Assembly (NCBI GenBank): GCA_016286535.1
Contig: JAEESZ010000002.1
Location: forward strand, 1 to 64,000
Origin: Treponema sp.
GTDB lineage: Bacteria > Spirochaetota > Spirochaetia > Treponematales > Treponemataceae
DNA: 64,000 bases
Direction of reading: 5' to 3'
Below are positions 40,935 through 49,970 of the stretch, piece by piece (positions within the stretch are counted from its first letter, which is position 1; each line of letters begins with the position of its first letter). Below the pieces are notes generated by a model. That model did no database searches. It saw only the letters and a list, made by a program, of their open reading frames with translations, and was not told the DNA's origin. Both the position numbers and the translations under genes were made by a program.

Positions 40935-42287
40935 TTAGCGTTGTGCAAAAAGCTCGGTAAATGTCATTTTATCACCTTTAGAAACTTTAACTTCTTTGTA
41001 AAGTTCATCGTAAAGCTTGTTAGATTTTGTTTCATCAATAAGATATTCTTTTGAACGTGGATCTTTGTAGTGTTCTTTTACTTCTTCTACAGTCATTCCG
41101 CCTTCTTCAGCAATTTTTGCATATTCAGCTTCAACTTCTTCTGGAGTTACTGAAATGTTTCTTTCGCGAATTAAAGTATCAACGATAATGCGTGATTTTA
41201 ACATTTTTTCTGTATCGCCTGTCCATTCTTTTAACATTGTTTCTTTTGTCTGGCCAGAAGCTGTAATCATTTTTTCAAGCTGTTCTGTGCTTGTCTGGAA
41301 CTGATTAGCCATCATTTCCCAGCGGTAATTTAATTCAGCATTGATTAATGATTCTGGTAATTCGAAATCGTTCTTTTCAACTAACTGCTCGAGTAAAGAG
41401 TTGTTTTTCATTTCTGAAACTCTTCTATTTTTTGCAGTTTCCATATTGCGGCGAATATCATCTTTCATGTCTGCCATTGTCTTGTATTTTTCGTTACAAT
41501 CCTGGGCAAAATCGTCGTTTAATTCTGGAAGGTCACGAATCTTAATTGCAGTTACAGTTACGTTTAATTTAACTGTTTTTCCTGCTAAATCAGAATCTTC
41601 GTAATCTTTCTTATATTTCTTTGTGATTTCTTTAGTTTCATCTTTCTTCATGCCAAGAATGTCATCGTCAATCTTGTAGAGGTTTTCGCCTGTTCCTACT
41701 GTAAATACGTAGTCCTGGCGTTTTGTTGATTCAATTTCTTTTCCGTCTTCGCCAACTTCGCAGTAGTTGATTGTTACAATGTTATCTTTTTCTACTGTTC
41801 CGTCTTTTTTATCTGTTACAGTAGCATTTCTTTCCTGCATTGCTTTTACTTCTGCATCGATATCAGAATCTGCAATAGTTACCTGTGCTTCTTTTACTGT
41901 AATTCCAGAGAAGTTTTTTACTTCTACTTTTGGATAAACATCATAAGTAATAGTAAAAACTAAATCTTTGCTTGTATCAAATTCAGGCATTTTTTCAAGT
42001 ACTGGCTGTGAGTATGGGAGTGGTCTATTATCAGTTTCCTTTTCAAAAATTTCACCAAGAGATTTATCAATAAGTTCGCTGATTGTGTCTGCTTTTAATG
42101 AATCGCCGTATTTTCTTTCAAGAACAGAAGCAGGAACGTGACCTTTTCTAAAGCCTGGGATTTGTGCATTTTTTACATATTTTGAAATAGTTGAATTATA
42201 TGACTGTTCAACATCGGCTTTTGCAACTGTTACAGTTAATTTTACAGCTGATTTTTCTAATTTTGTGAATTCCTTTTTAAGTTCCAC
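40935..42287 (-). CDS. tig: Trigger factor
   Basis: VTVAKADVEQSYNSTISKYVKNAQIPGFRKGHVPASVLERKYG; GTG start at 42285-42287 with upstream AGAGG; track ORF to 42404 runs into a tRNA. Confidence 0.93.
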   Translation of the reverse strand: MELKKEFTKLEKSAVKLTVTVAKADVEQSYNSTISKYVKNAQIPGFRKGHVPASVLERKYGDSLKADTISELIDKSLGEIFEKETDNRPLPYSQPVLEKMPEFDTSKDLVFTITYDVYPKVEVKNFSGITVKEAQVTIADSDIDAEVKAMQERNATVTDKKDGTVEKDNIVTINYCEVGEDGKEIESTKRQDYVFTVGTGENLYKIDDDILGMKKDETKEITKKYKKDYEDSDLAGKTVKLNVTVTAIKIRDLPELNDDFAQDCNEKYKTMADMKDDIRRNMETAKNRRVSEMKNNSLLEQLVEKNDFELPESLINAELNYRWEMMANQFQTSTEQLEKMITASGQTKETMLKEWTGDTEKMLKSRIIVDTLIRERNISVTPEEVEAEYAKIAEEGGMTVEEVKEHYKDPRSKEYLIDETKSNKLYDELYKEVKVSKGDKMTFTELFAQR

Positions 42288-42318
42288 GATAAGACCTCTG
42301 AATAAGATAAAATTAAAA

Positions 42319-42354
42319 AAAAAGCGGTTCAGAATTTTTCTGAATCGCTTTTTT
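42319..42354 (-). terminator. Rho-independent terminator downstream of tRNA cluster
   Basis: AAAAAAAGCGGTTCAGAATTTTTCTGAATCGCTTTTTT. Confidence 0.75.
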
Positions 42355-42362
42355 ATATTTAG

Positions 42363-42434
42363 AGCGGAAAACGGGAGTCGGACCCGCGACATCCACCTTG
42401 GCAAGGTGGCGCTCTACCACTGAGCTATTTCCGC
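42363..42434 (-). tRNA. tRNA-Gly(GCC), copy 1
   Basis: Reverse complement GCGGAAATAGCTCAGTGGTAGAGCGCCACCTTGCCAAGGTGG...TTTTCCGC; loop TTGCCAA. Confidence 0.95.
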
Positions 42435-42464
42435 AAATCTGCGTTTTCAGTTTTAATAAACTAG

Positions 42465-42536
42465 AGCGGAAAACGGGAGTCGGACCCGCGACATCCACCT
42501 TGGCAAGGTGGCGCTCTACCACTGAGCTATTTCCGC
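42465..42536 (-). tRNA. tRNA-Gly(GCC), copy 2
   Basis: Identical 72 nt to 42363..42434. Confidence 0.95.
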
Positions 42537-42555
42537 AAAATATCTTATGGTGGAT

Positions 42556-42635
42556 TGCGAGGGGAGGGACTTGAACCCTCACGCCGAAGCACTAGATCCT
42601 AAGTCTAGCGTGTCTGCCAATTCCACCACTCTCGC
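42556..42635 (-). tRNA. tRNA-Leu(TAG)
   Basis: Reverse complement GCGAGAGTGGTGGAATTGGCAGACACGCTAGACTTAGGATCTAGTGCTTCGGCGTGAGGGTTCAAGTCCCTCCCCTCGCA. Confidence 0.94.
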
Positions 42636-42647
42636 GTTATTAAAATA

Positions 42648-42720
42648 TGAGCGACCGGGGGATCGAACCCCGGACCCACAGATTAAGAGTCTGTTGCTCT
42701 ACCAGCTGAGCTAGTCGCCC
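42648..42720 (-). tRNA. tRNA-Lys(CTT)
   Basis: Reverse complement GGGCGACTAGCTCAGCTGGTAGAGCAACAGACTCTTAATCTGTGGGTCCGGGGTTCGATCCCCCGGTCGCTCA. Confidence 0.94.
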
Positions 42721-42810
42721 AATTAAATAACTACGTGCCAATTAATATACATGATTTCGTATTTTGTATCAAGATGTTTATACAGAAATTTTTATATTTT
42801 TTTTGGCAAC

Positions 42811-42884
42811 TGCGTCTGACACGATTCGAACGTGCTACCTACGGATTCGAAGTCCGTTGCTCTATCCAGATGAGCTACAAACGC
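42811..42884 (-). tRNA. tRNA-Arg(TCG)
   Basis: Reverse complement GCGTTTGTAGCTCATCTGGATAGAGCAACGGACTTCGAATCCGTAGGTAGCACGTTCGAATCGTGTCAGACGCA. Confidence 0.94.
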
Positions 42885-42918
42885 ACAAAAAAAAGGTGCA
42901 AGAAAATCTTGCACCTTT
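42885..42918 (-). terminator. Rho-independent terminator after tRNA-His
   Basis: AAAGGTGCAAGA-AAA-TCTTGCACCTTT with A-tract on + strand. Confidence 0.8.
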
Positions 42919-42919
42919 G

Positions 42920-42992
42920 GGTGCCTAGTGGGGATCGAACCCACGACAACCAGATCCACAATCTGGCGCTCTACCGCTGAACTATAGGCACC
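42920..42992 (-). tRNA. tRNA-His(GTG)
   Basis: Reverse complement (G)GTGCCTATAGTTCAGCGGTAGAGCGCCAGATTGTGGATCTGG...TAGGCAC + C; encoded G-1 opposite C73. Confidence 0.94.
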
Positions 42993-43064
42993 GTAAGTAG
43001 AGATAATATATCTGAAAAGGGACTTTTTAGTCAAGAGCCTTTATTTTTTATTAAAAAAATATCC

Positions 43065-43091
43065 TAAAGTTAATTTTTACAAATCCGATAA
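43065..43091 (+). promoter_or_regulatory. Putative sigma-28 (FliA/WhiG-type) promoter for flgN operon
   Basis: TAAA (43065) - 15 nt - TCCGATAA (43084-43091). Confidence 0.75.
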
Positions 43092-43129
43092 GTAAGTGAA
43101 AGACCGTAATAAAAAGGATGTAAATACTT

Positions 43130-43567
43130 ATGGAGATATCTAAATCAGATTTTGAAGCAATTTTACAAGATGAAGATAAAGTTCTTTCTGAACTTTATGA
43201 AAAGCAGGAAGCTGTAAAGCAGTCTGTTATAGATAGAAACTGGGATCTTCTAGTTCCTTTACTGGCAGATGTAAATAGTCTTACAGAAAAGTTCAGAACT
43301 TTAGATTCTAAAAGAGATGATGTACAGAAAGCGTTTTCTGAAGATGAAGTTAAGGTTTTTTACACTAAATTAGCAGCCTTAAGATCACTTTTATTAAAAT
43401 GCAAGGTACAGAACCGGGTATTAACAGATTACGTAAATATCGCAAGAGATTTTATAAAGGATGTAGTCGATAAGGCTCTTCCTCAGACAAGAAATAAGAG
43501 TTATTCCAGAACAGGAAAAATTGTTCAGCCACAGCCGGTTAGTGTTGTAGTAAATCAGTTATTCTAA
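43130..43567 (+). CDS. flgN: Flagellar protein FlgN-like chaperone
   Basis: Helical ORF directly upstream of flgK: LSELYEKQEAVKQSVIDRNWDLLVPLLADVNSLTEKFRTLD. Confidence 0.75.
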   Translation: MEISKSDFEAILQDEDKVLSELYEKQEAVKQSVIDRNWDLLVPLLADVNSLTEKFRTLDSKRDDVQKAFSEDEVKVFYTKLAALRSLLLKCKVQNRVLTDYVNIARDFIKDVVDKALPQTRNKSYSRTGKIVQPQPVSVVVNQLF

Positions 43568-43583
43568 TTAAAGAAGGTAAAAT

Positions 43584-45458
43584 ATGGGATCAACATTTTC
43601 AGGAATTGAACTTGGTAAAAGAAGTATAATCGCTCATACAGATGCTATCACTACTGCAGGTCATAATATTTCAAATGCAAATACAGAAGGATATTCAAGA
43701 CAGCGTGTACAATTAAAGGAATTTGATCCTCTATATAAACCCGACTTGGAAAGAGCTGAACGCCCTGGAATGATTGGACAGGGTATAGATGTTCAGGCAA
43801 TTAATAGAATAAGAGATGAACTTTTAGATAAAAGAATTGTCGGACAGCAGAATCTTGAATCTTACTGGAAGACAAGATCTGATTATTACACAATGCTGGA
43901 ACAAATCTATAATGAACCTTATGATGTTTCAATCCGTTCGAATATGGATAAATTCTGGGAAGGCTGGCAGGAACTTTCTGTAAATCCTGAAAGCCAGGCT
44001 GCAAGACAGTCTGTCGTAACAAGAGGTCAGACTTTAACTGATTCTATCCAGCAGAGATGGGACAGTTTAAGTGGAGTTGCAGATTTATTAAATGGTGATA
44101 TTGAAGCAACTGTAAAACAGGTAAACTCTCTTGCAAAACAGATTGCAGATGTAAACGGAGAAATTGTCCGTTCAAAAGCTATGGGCGATAATCCAAATGA
44201 TCTTCTTGACAGAAGAGATTTACTTGTAGATAAGCTTTCAGAATTAATCAATATAAATACAGATTTCCGAGATTCAGATGAATTTATGGTACATGTTGGT
44301 GGTCAGGTAATTGTTCAGGGCTCTCTTTCCAGAGAAATTGGCCTTGCACCACGTTATGATCAGACCAGTTACAATAAATTAATCTGGAGTGATACAGGAA
44401 ATGATGCCTTTTTTAAGGGCGGTAAACTTGGTGCCCTTGTTGAATTAAGGGATGTTGATGTAAGAAATGAAATGCAGAATTTAAATACAATGACAATGAA
44501 TTTTGCAGATTTAGTAAATGATGTTCATAGAAATGCTGTTGGTGCAAACAGAACTACAGGTCTTAACTTTTTTGTTCAGCATTCTTTTGTAGAAAATGCC
44601 AACGGAAACTACGACCGTAACGGAGACGGACAGCTTGATACATCATATATTTTCAGATTTACAGGAAATAATGAATTAGACTTACAGCAGCAGGTTGGTA
44701 TTGAAGGTACAATTAAATTAAGCGGTAAATCTGGAGATGTAGAAATTACTTATCATCATACAGATACTGTTGAAACAGTAATTCAAAGAATCAATGATTC
44801 TACCAGTGAAGTAAAGGCTTATCTTGATAAAAATAATCATCTGGTATTAAAGGGAACTGCTGCCCATGAATATGAAAATCCTGATTTCGTAATTCGTCAT
44901 GTTGAAGATTCAGGATATTTCCTTTCGGGATATTCTGGAATTTTACGTGGAAACGGCAGCGAAAATGCCTACGATTTCGCCCAGGCAGATGCAGTTAATG
45001 CTTTAAGTGCCCAGGCTCAGTTTGCCGTATCTCCGGTTTATAATCCTTCTGCTTACATTGAAGTAAACCCGGTAATTATGAATGATGTAATGAGCGTTGC
45101 TGCAGGTTATATTGAATCAAGTGGAAGTGTGAATATTGGAGACGGAAGGGCTGCTGTAGAAATTGCCTCTATCCGCAATACAAATGTAATGGTTGGACAG
45201 ATGAAAACCTTTGATGATTATTTTGCCGAATCAGTTACAAATGTTGGTTTAAAAGGTGAACAGGCAGAAACAAATCTTCTTAGTCAGAATTCCATTATGG
45301 ATGATTTGAAAAATCTCAGAGACTCTATAAGTGGTGTAAATATTGATGAAGAACTGGCAGATATTATGAAATTCCAGCACGGATATAATGCTGCTGCAAA
45401 ATTTATTACAGTTTGGGACAGCCTGCTTGATACTGTAATTAACAGACTTGGTGTATAA
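43584..45458 (+). CDS. flgK: Flagellar hook-associated protein 1
   Basis: GIELGKRSIIAHTDAITTAGHNISNANTEGYSRQRV; C-terminal EELADIMKFQHGYNAAAKFITVWDSLLDTVINRLGV. Confidence 0.95.
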   Translation: MGSTFSGIELGKRSIIAHTDAITTAGHNISNANTEGYSRQRVQLKEFDPLYKPDLERAERPGMIGQGIDVQAINRIRDELLDKRIVGQQNLESYWKTRSDYYTMLEQIYNEPYDVSIRSNMDKFWEGWQELSVNPESQAARQSVVTRGQTLTDSIQQRWDSLSGVADLLNGDIEATVKQVNSLAKQIADVNGEIVRSKAMGDNPNDLLDRRDLLVDKLSELININTDFRDSDEFMVHVGGQVIVQGSLSREIGLAPRYDQTSYNKLIWSDTGNDAFFKGGKLGALVELRDVDVRNEMQNLNTMTMNFADLVNDVHRNAVGANRTTGLNFFVQHSFVENANGNYDRNGDGQLDTSYIFRFTGNNELDLQQQVGIEGTIKLSGKSGDVEITYHHTDTVETVIQRINDSTSEVKAYLDKNNHLVLKGTAAHEYENPDFVIRHVEDSGYFLSGYSGILRGNGSENAYDFAQADAVNALSAQAQFAVSPVYNPSAYIEVNPVIMNDVMSVAAGYIESSGSVNIGDGRAAVEIASIRNTNVMVGQMKTFDDYFAESVTNVGLKGEQAETNLLSQNSIMDDLKNLRDSISGVNIDEELADIMKFQHGYNAAAKFITVWDSLLDTVINRLGV

Positions 45459-45485
45459 AAAAGAAGGAACGGAGGATAAAGCAAT

Positions 45486-46730
45486 ATGCAGAGAATCAGT
45501 TCACAGATGAATAATAACAATACTCAGAGTAATTTAAGACTTCAGGAGTCAAAATTAAATAAAGCTAATAATCAGATTGGAAGCCAGCAGAAAATCCAGC
45601 AGTTACGTGATGATCCTATTGCTGCAGGGCATCTGGTTAGATATCAGTCTTATTTAAAAAGGGTAAATGCTTTTGAAAAAAATGCCCTTACTTTAACTGA
45701 TGAATTTTCCCTCCGCGAAGGCTACATGACCGATTCTCTGGATATTATGCAGCGCGTTCGCGAATTAGCTGTAACCGGAGCTAACGGCATTTACAATAAA
45801 GATGACCTTAAAAATATGGCAGTTGAAGTAGACGAGCTTTTAAAAGCCCTTGTTCAGAATGCCAATGCAATTTCTTCTGACGGAAATTCAATTTTTGCCG
45901 GAACAAATACAAAAACAACCGCCTTTGATGTTGAAATGGGAAATGTTGAAGGTTCCGGCATTCCATTAATTCAGACAGTCCGCTACAACGGAAATATTGA
46001 TGCCAACAAAGTAGAAATTGATGAAAATAAATATTTAATTAACGATAATGCCGGAAATAAAACTTTCTGGGCAGAAAATCAGCAGCTTTTTGGTGCAAGA
46101 GATGCCACAAGCTGGCAGGCAAGCAGTGATTCTGTTATTGCCATTGATGGTGTAAAAATTAAACTTACAGAAGGTGACAATATTTACTCAGTCATTTCTA
46201 AAATAAATGATTCTGGCGCAGCCGTAAAAGCAAGTATTGACCCTGTAAGAAATGCTTTAAATATTTCAACAACAGATGCCCGTCAGTTATGGATAGAAGA
46301 CGTAGAGGGCTCTGCATTAAATGAACTTGGTATAATTAAAGATTCAACTCAACAACCTCCTTATAATATTGGCGACGGAGTTAGAGTTTCCGGTGGTTCT
46401 ATGTTCGATACAGTAATTGCCTTCAGAAATGCTTTACTTGCCGGAGACCAGGAATCAATTGGAGGCAGAGTTCTTGGAAGTCTGGATCAGGGTATTAATA
46501 ATCTTGTTACCCGTATTGCAAAAAGTGGTGCAGAATATGAAAGAGCATCTCTTAATGCTACCCGTTCTTCAAAACTTGCCCTTGATGTTACAAATCAGAT
46601 AAGCAGGGAAGGGGATCTGGATTTTACTAAAGCCATTACAGATTTAAAAATGTTAGATTATACAAATCAGGCAACATTGAGTCAGGCTGGAAAAATGTAC
46701 AGTTCTACTTTATTAAATTACATGCGTTAA
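45486..46730 (+). CDS. flgL: Flagellar hook-associated protein 3
   Basis: MQRISSQMNNNNTQSNLRLQESKLNKANNQIGSQQKIQQLRDDPIAAGHLVRYQSYL; flagellin-like ends; follows flgK. Confidence 0.93.
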   Translation: MQRISSQMNNNNTQSNLRLQESKLNKANNQIGSQQKIQQLRDDPIAAGHLVRYQSYLKRVNAFEKNALTLTDEFSLREGYMTDSLDIMQRVRELAVTGANGIYNKDDLKNMAVEVDELLKALVQNANAISSDGNSIFAGTNTKTTAFDVEMGNVEGSGIPLIQTVRYNGNIDANKVEIDENKYLINDNAGNKTFWAENQQLFGARDATSWQASSDSVIAIDGVKIKLTEGDNIYSVISKINDSGAAVKASIDPVRNALNISTTDARQLWIEDVEGSALNELGIIKDSTQQPPYNIGDGVRVSGGSMFDTVIAFRNALLAGDQESIGGRVLGSLDQGINNLVTRIAKSGAEYERASLNATRSSKLALDVTNQISREGDLDFTKAITDLKMLDYTNQATLSQAGKMYSSTLLNYMR

Positions 46731-46748
46731 TTATAGGAGTTTATAACA

Positions 46749-47192
46749 ATGGAAATAATGACTAAAGCTAAAGGAAAAATTGAAATCTCTGAAGAAAATC
46801 TGCTTACAATTCCTGAAGGTCTTTTTGGATTTGAAGACTTTACAAAATTTGCACTTGTTAACTCTGATTACGAGCCTTTTATCTGGCTGCAGTCAACAGA
46901 AAATCCAAACCTTGCTTTTTTAATTGTTGATCCATTTTTAATCAGCTCTAATTACGAAACAGATATTGATGATGATACTCTTGCAAAAATCGGAATTGAA
47001 AAGCCGGAAGATATCATCATCATGACAATTGTAACAGTTCCTTCTGACGGTTCTCCAATTACTGCAAATTTTCAGGGACCAATTGTTATTAATAAAAAGA
47101 ACCATAAATGTTTACAGGTTGTTCTTGCAGATAACCGCTGGACAACCAAGGTAAATATTATTGAAGCTTTAAAAGCTAAAGGAGAAAAGTAA
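46749..47192 (+). CDS. fliW: Flagellar assembly factor FliW
   Basis: [62 protein letters not shown]; followed by csrA. Confidence 0.94.
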   Translation: MEIMTKAKGKIEISEENLLTIPEGLFGFEDFTKFALVNSDYEPFIWLQSTENPNLAFLIVDPFLISSNYETDIDDDTLAKIGIEKPEDIIIMTIVTVPSDGSPITANFQGPIVINKKNHKCLQVVLADNRWTTKVNIIEALKAKGEK

Positions 47193-47434
47193 TGTTAATC
47201 CTTTCCAGAAAAATTGATCAGAAAATAAAAATCGGAGATGACATTACTATTACCCTGATTGAAGTTCATGGAGATCAGGTTAAAATTGGTGTTGAAGCTC
47301 CAAAAAATGTAAAAGTTTTCCGCCAGGAAGTTTTTGAAGCAATTCAAAACGAGAATAAAGCAGCTGTTCTTGAAGAAAGCAAGAATAATCAGACCTTCGA
47401 ATCGGTTAGTGCTCTTGCAAAACTCTTTAAATAG
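47192..47434 (+). CDS. csrA: Carbon storage regulator CsrA
   Basis: [51 protein letters not shown]. Confidence 0.97.
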   Translation: MLILSRKIDQKIKIGDDITITLIEVHGDQVKIGVEAPKNVKVFRQEVFEAIQNENKAAVLEESKNNQTFESVSALAKLFK

Positions 47435-47445
47435 CAGAAAGTTTT

Positions 47446-48126
47446 TTATTCTGCTTTCTGATTGTGAAGAATTTCTGCCTCGCTGGCTCTTAAATAAACT
47501 GGGCCATCATAATCTTCTAAAGGTTTTTCTCCCTTATTGATTTTTTCTTCTGCCAGAATAAAAAGACTTTCTGTGCTCAAAGGCTGTAGTTCCGGGCAGA
47601 TAAATTTCTGCTGGGGAATTTTTTCCTTAATTATATTTGAAAACTTAAGGGCGTCAGGACCTGAAATAATAAGGTTTTCGTATTTTGCTACCTGTTTTAA
47701 AAGCTCTTCTGTAGTATAATCCCCGTCTGCAAGTAAAACTTCATCAGCCTTGTAGATTCCACAGTAAAATCTTTCTTTGTTAGCATCTATGCAGCTTAAA
47801 ACTGGTAAATCAAATTTTATATATGCATTACTGTAGCATTTTAGAGCCGAAAGTCCGTAAATAGGAGTTCCAAAAGCAAGGGAAATTGCTTTTAAGGCAG
47901 AGTATGAAAGTCTGAGTCCTGTAAATGAGCCTGGACCTGAGGTTAGGGCAAGGTAGTCTAAATCTGCAGCTGTAAGCTCTAGTTTTTCAAGAACATAATC
48001 TATGGCTCCAAGCAGAGTCTGAGACTGCTTCATTCCAATATCAAGAACAAGAGAAGCAGATTTATCATCATTTTTTGCAGAAATAATAAGTTTTGTAACG
48101 GCACTGTCAACAACTAAAGCTTTCAT
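47446..48126 (-). CDS. tsaB: tRNA threonylcarbamoyladenosine biosynthesis protein TsaB
   Basis: LALTSGPGSFTGLRLSYSALKAISLAFGTPIYGLSALKC; C-terminal PVYLRASEAE. Confidence 0.9.
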   Translation of the reverse strand: MKALVVDSAVTKLIISAKNDDKSASLVLDIGMKQSQTLLGAIDYVLEKLELTAADLDYLALTSGPGSFTGLRLSYSALKAISLAFGTPIYGLSALKCYSNAYIKFDLPVLSCIDANKERFYCGIYKADEVLLADGDYTTEELLKQVAKYENLIISGPDALKFSNIIKEKIPQQKFICPELQPLSTESLFILAEEKINKGEKPLEDYDGPVYLRASEAEILHNQKAE

Positions 48127-48557
48127 TTTATTTCCCCATTATGCCAGTTTTCTATTTCAATTTTTCTGGTTGAATCTTCCTGTGGAGTAATTTTTAATAC
48201 GATCGTGTTTTTTGGAAGCAGATCCATTATTTTTTCACTCCATTCTATAATTGAAACTCCGTCTCCATATAACATATCATCGGTGCCAAGATTTTCAAAA
48301 TCTTCATTTCCATCAAGACGGTAAACATCCATATGGTAAAGAGGCATTTTTCCGTAATATTCACTGATTAAACAAAAGGTTGGACTTGTAATCGTGTCAC
48401 TTATGTCTAAGGCCTGGGCAATTCCCTTTGTAATTGTAGTTTTGCCTGCCGCTAAAGTGCCCTGCATGGCAATAATATCGCCTTTCTTTAATAATTTTCC
48501 AATTTTGAAGCCAAGTTCAATGGTTTCTTCCGGGGATTTTGTAATAAAAGTTAACAA
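48123..48557 (-). CDS. tsaE: tRNA threonylcarbamoyladenosine biosynthesis ATPase TsaE
   Basis: GDIIAMQGTLAAGKTTITKGIAQALDI, ITSPTFCLISEY, YHMDVYRL, IIEWSEKI. Confidence 0.93.
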   Translation of the reverse strand: MLTFITKSPEETIELGFKIGKLLKKGDIIAMQGTLAAGKTTITKGIAQALDISDTITSPTFCLISEYYGKMPLYHMDVYRLDGNEDFENLGTDDMLYGDGVSIIEWSEKIMDLLPKNTIVLKITPQEDSTRKIEIENWHNGEIK

Positions 48558-48814
48558 GGTAATTTTCCTTCGTAATCTTCTGAAAGAATAAAATCAAGAA
48601 TTGCCTTTTTTATTGGTAAAAGCGGGTAATTTATCTGTTTTAAAAAGGAGAGTTCAATGTTTTTTCTTCCAAAAGGGTCTGTTTCTATTGAGAAATATAT
48701 AGGTACTTCTGCTGTTTCAATCGGAAGTTCTAAAACTGCATTGCAGTTATATTTTCTAAGATAAAAAATCTGTCCTTCTTCTCGCTGCAAGTTTTTTAGT
48801 TCGATTACTCTCAT
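48551..48814 (-). CDS. Hypothetical protein (87 aa)
   Basis: ORF overlapping the tsaE start; MRVIELKNLQREEGQIFYLRKYNCNAVLELPIETAEVPIYF. Confidence 0.6.
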   Translation of the reverse strand: MRVIELKNLQREEGQIFYLRKYNCNAVLELPIETAEVPIYFSIETDPFGRKNIELSFLKQINYPLLPIKKAILDFILSEDYEGKLPC

Positions 48815-48855
48815 ATCTATATAGAATATAATAATTTTTCTTACTTAGCAATACT

Positions 48856-49947
48856 TTAAAGTTCATATTTATAAACTAAAGCATAGAGTTTGTTTTTTGA
48901 TTCAAGGGAGATTTTTACAAACTGAATATGAAGGGCAAAACCCTGGTTTGGAAGTTTTCTTGTTCTTTTTATAACTCCAATAACCTTTTCTGTAATACCG
49001 ATGTTTTCTAAATGTACACAGATGTGCTGGTTTTCTTTTATAGGAAGAGCCGCTTCTATACAGCAGCCGCCGGCAGAAATATTATTGAGCTGTCCTTCGT
49101 AGCGTTTTGGTGAATAGATAAAGAGGTCATCATTTTTTTTGTTATTTGGATTAAATTTGACTGCAGAAAAACCGACTTTTTCTGAATAATATTCTCGTCT
49201 GTAATGTCTTTGAATTGTAGATTCAAGTTTGTCTGTATGGGCAATTGCCATCAGACACTGTTTTTGTGGAGTCTGTTCGTATCTGATAATGCGGGAAATA
49301 AAATTAAAGGAAATTCCTGAATCTGTTTTAATTGAAAATCTCTGTTTTTCAAGAATCTTTGGTCTTCTGTCTGTGTTGTATAAAAACTCTGGTATTTCAA
49401 CCATAAAAAAGTCATTAGTGTTCCAGGTAATGTAAAGAGGAAACTGTTCATTTTTATAATTGTGATAAAAAACTATGGAACCGATTTTTAAGAATTTTGT
49501 AGATAAAATTCCTTTTCCCTGGGCTCCAATTGTTTCAACCTTGTACAAAAGATTAAAAAAGTTATTGAGTTTCTGATCCGAAATATTTGTGCCCTTCATA
49601 AGCTCGTATGCCTGTCTGAATAAAAGCTGGCATTCGGCAGAATCCTTAAGGGTGAAGGCTATATTTTTACAGGCAGTAAGAGAACAGATTTCCCATAAAA
49701 TTGCTTCCTGTTCTTTTGGAATGTGGTAATATTTTGCAATGTTTGCAACGTCTTTTCTTGAAGTAATTCGGTTCTTTTCTTTTTCTATGTATTTTTCTGA
49801 TTTGTGATAAAGTTCAATTTTTTTGTGGGTAAACCAGATCATGATTATGATTAAGGCAATTGAAAAAATAAGCAGTAAAAAAGGGAAGACAGGAAAAGAA
49901 CTTCTTGCACTAAGCGGCGAACCTGAGGTCAAAAATAAAATATCCAT
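48856..49947 (-). CDS. Membrane-anchored PilZ domain protein
   Basis: N-terminal TM (FPFLLLIFSIALIIIMIWF); RHYRREYY ... LNNISAGGCCIEA matches the PilZ RxxxR and (D/N)xSxxG motifs. Confidence 0.8.
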   Translation of the reverse strand: MDILFLTSGSPLSARSSFPVFPFLLLIFSIALIIIMIWFTHKKIELYHKSEKYIEKEKNRITSRKDVANIAKYYHIPKEQEAILWEICSLTACKNIAFTLKDSAECQLLFRQAYELMKGTNISDQKLNNFFNLLYKVETIGAQGKGILSTKFLKIGSIVFYHNYKNEQFPLYITWNTNDFFMVEIPEFLYNTDRRPKILEKQRFSIKTDSGISFNFISRIIRYEQTPQKQCLMAIAHTDKLESTIQRHYRREYYSEKVGFSAVKFNPNNKKNDDLFIYSPKRYEGQLNNISAGGCCIEAALPIKENQHICVHLENIGITEKVIGVIKRTRKLPNQGFALHIQFVKISLESKNKLYALVYKYEL

Positions 49948-49970
49948 AAAACTCTCTCCTTACTTTTTTA

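Noticed and set aside
42288-42404. N-terminal extension of trigger factor in the ORF track
   Set aside because: It reads through a terminator and tRNA-Gly; the GTG start at 42287 with an SD gives the expected VELKKEFTKLEKSAVKL N-terminus.
42313-42582. ORF 89 aa (MRVQVPPLAIHHKIFCGNSSVVERHLAKVDVAGPTPVFRS, repeated)
   Set aside because: Translation of two tRNA-Gly genes and part of tRNA-Leu; a well-known spurious ORF pattern.
42735-43034. ORFs 42735..42980 (+) and 42792..43034 (-)
   Set aside because: They overlap tRNA-Arg and tRNA-His; AHLDRATDFESVGSTFESCQ-type peptides are typical tRNA translation artefacts.
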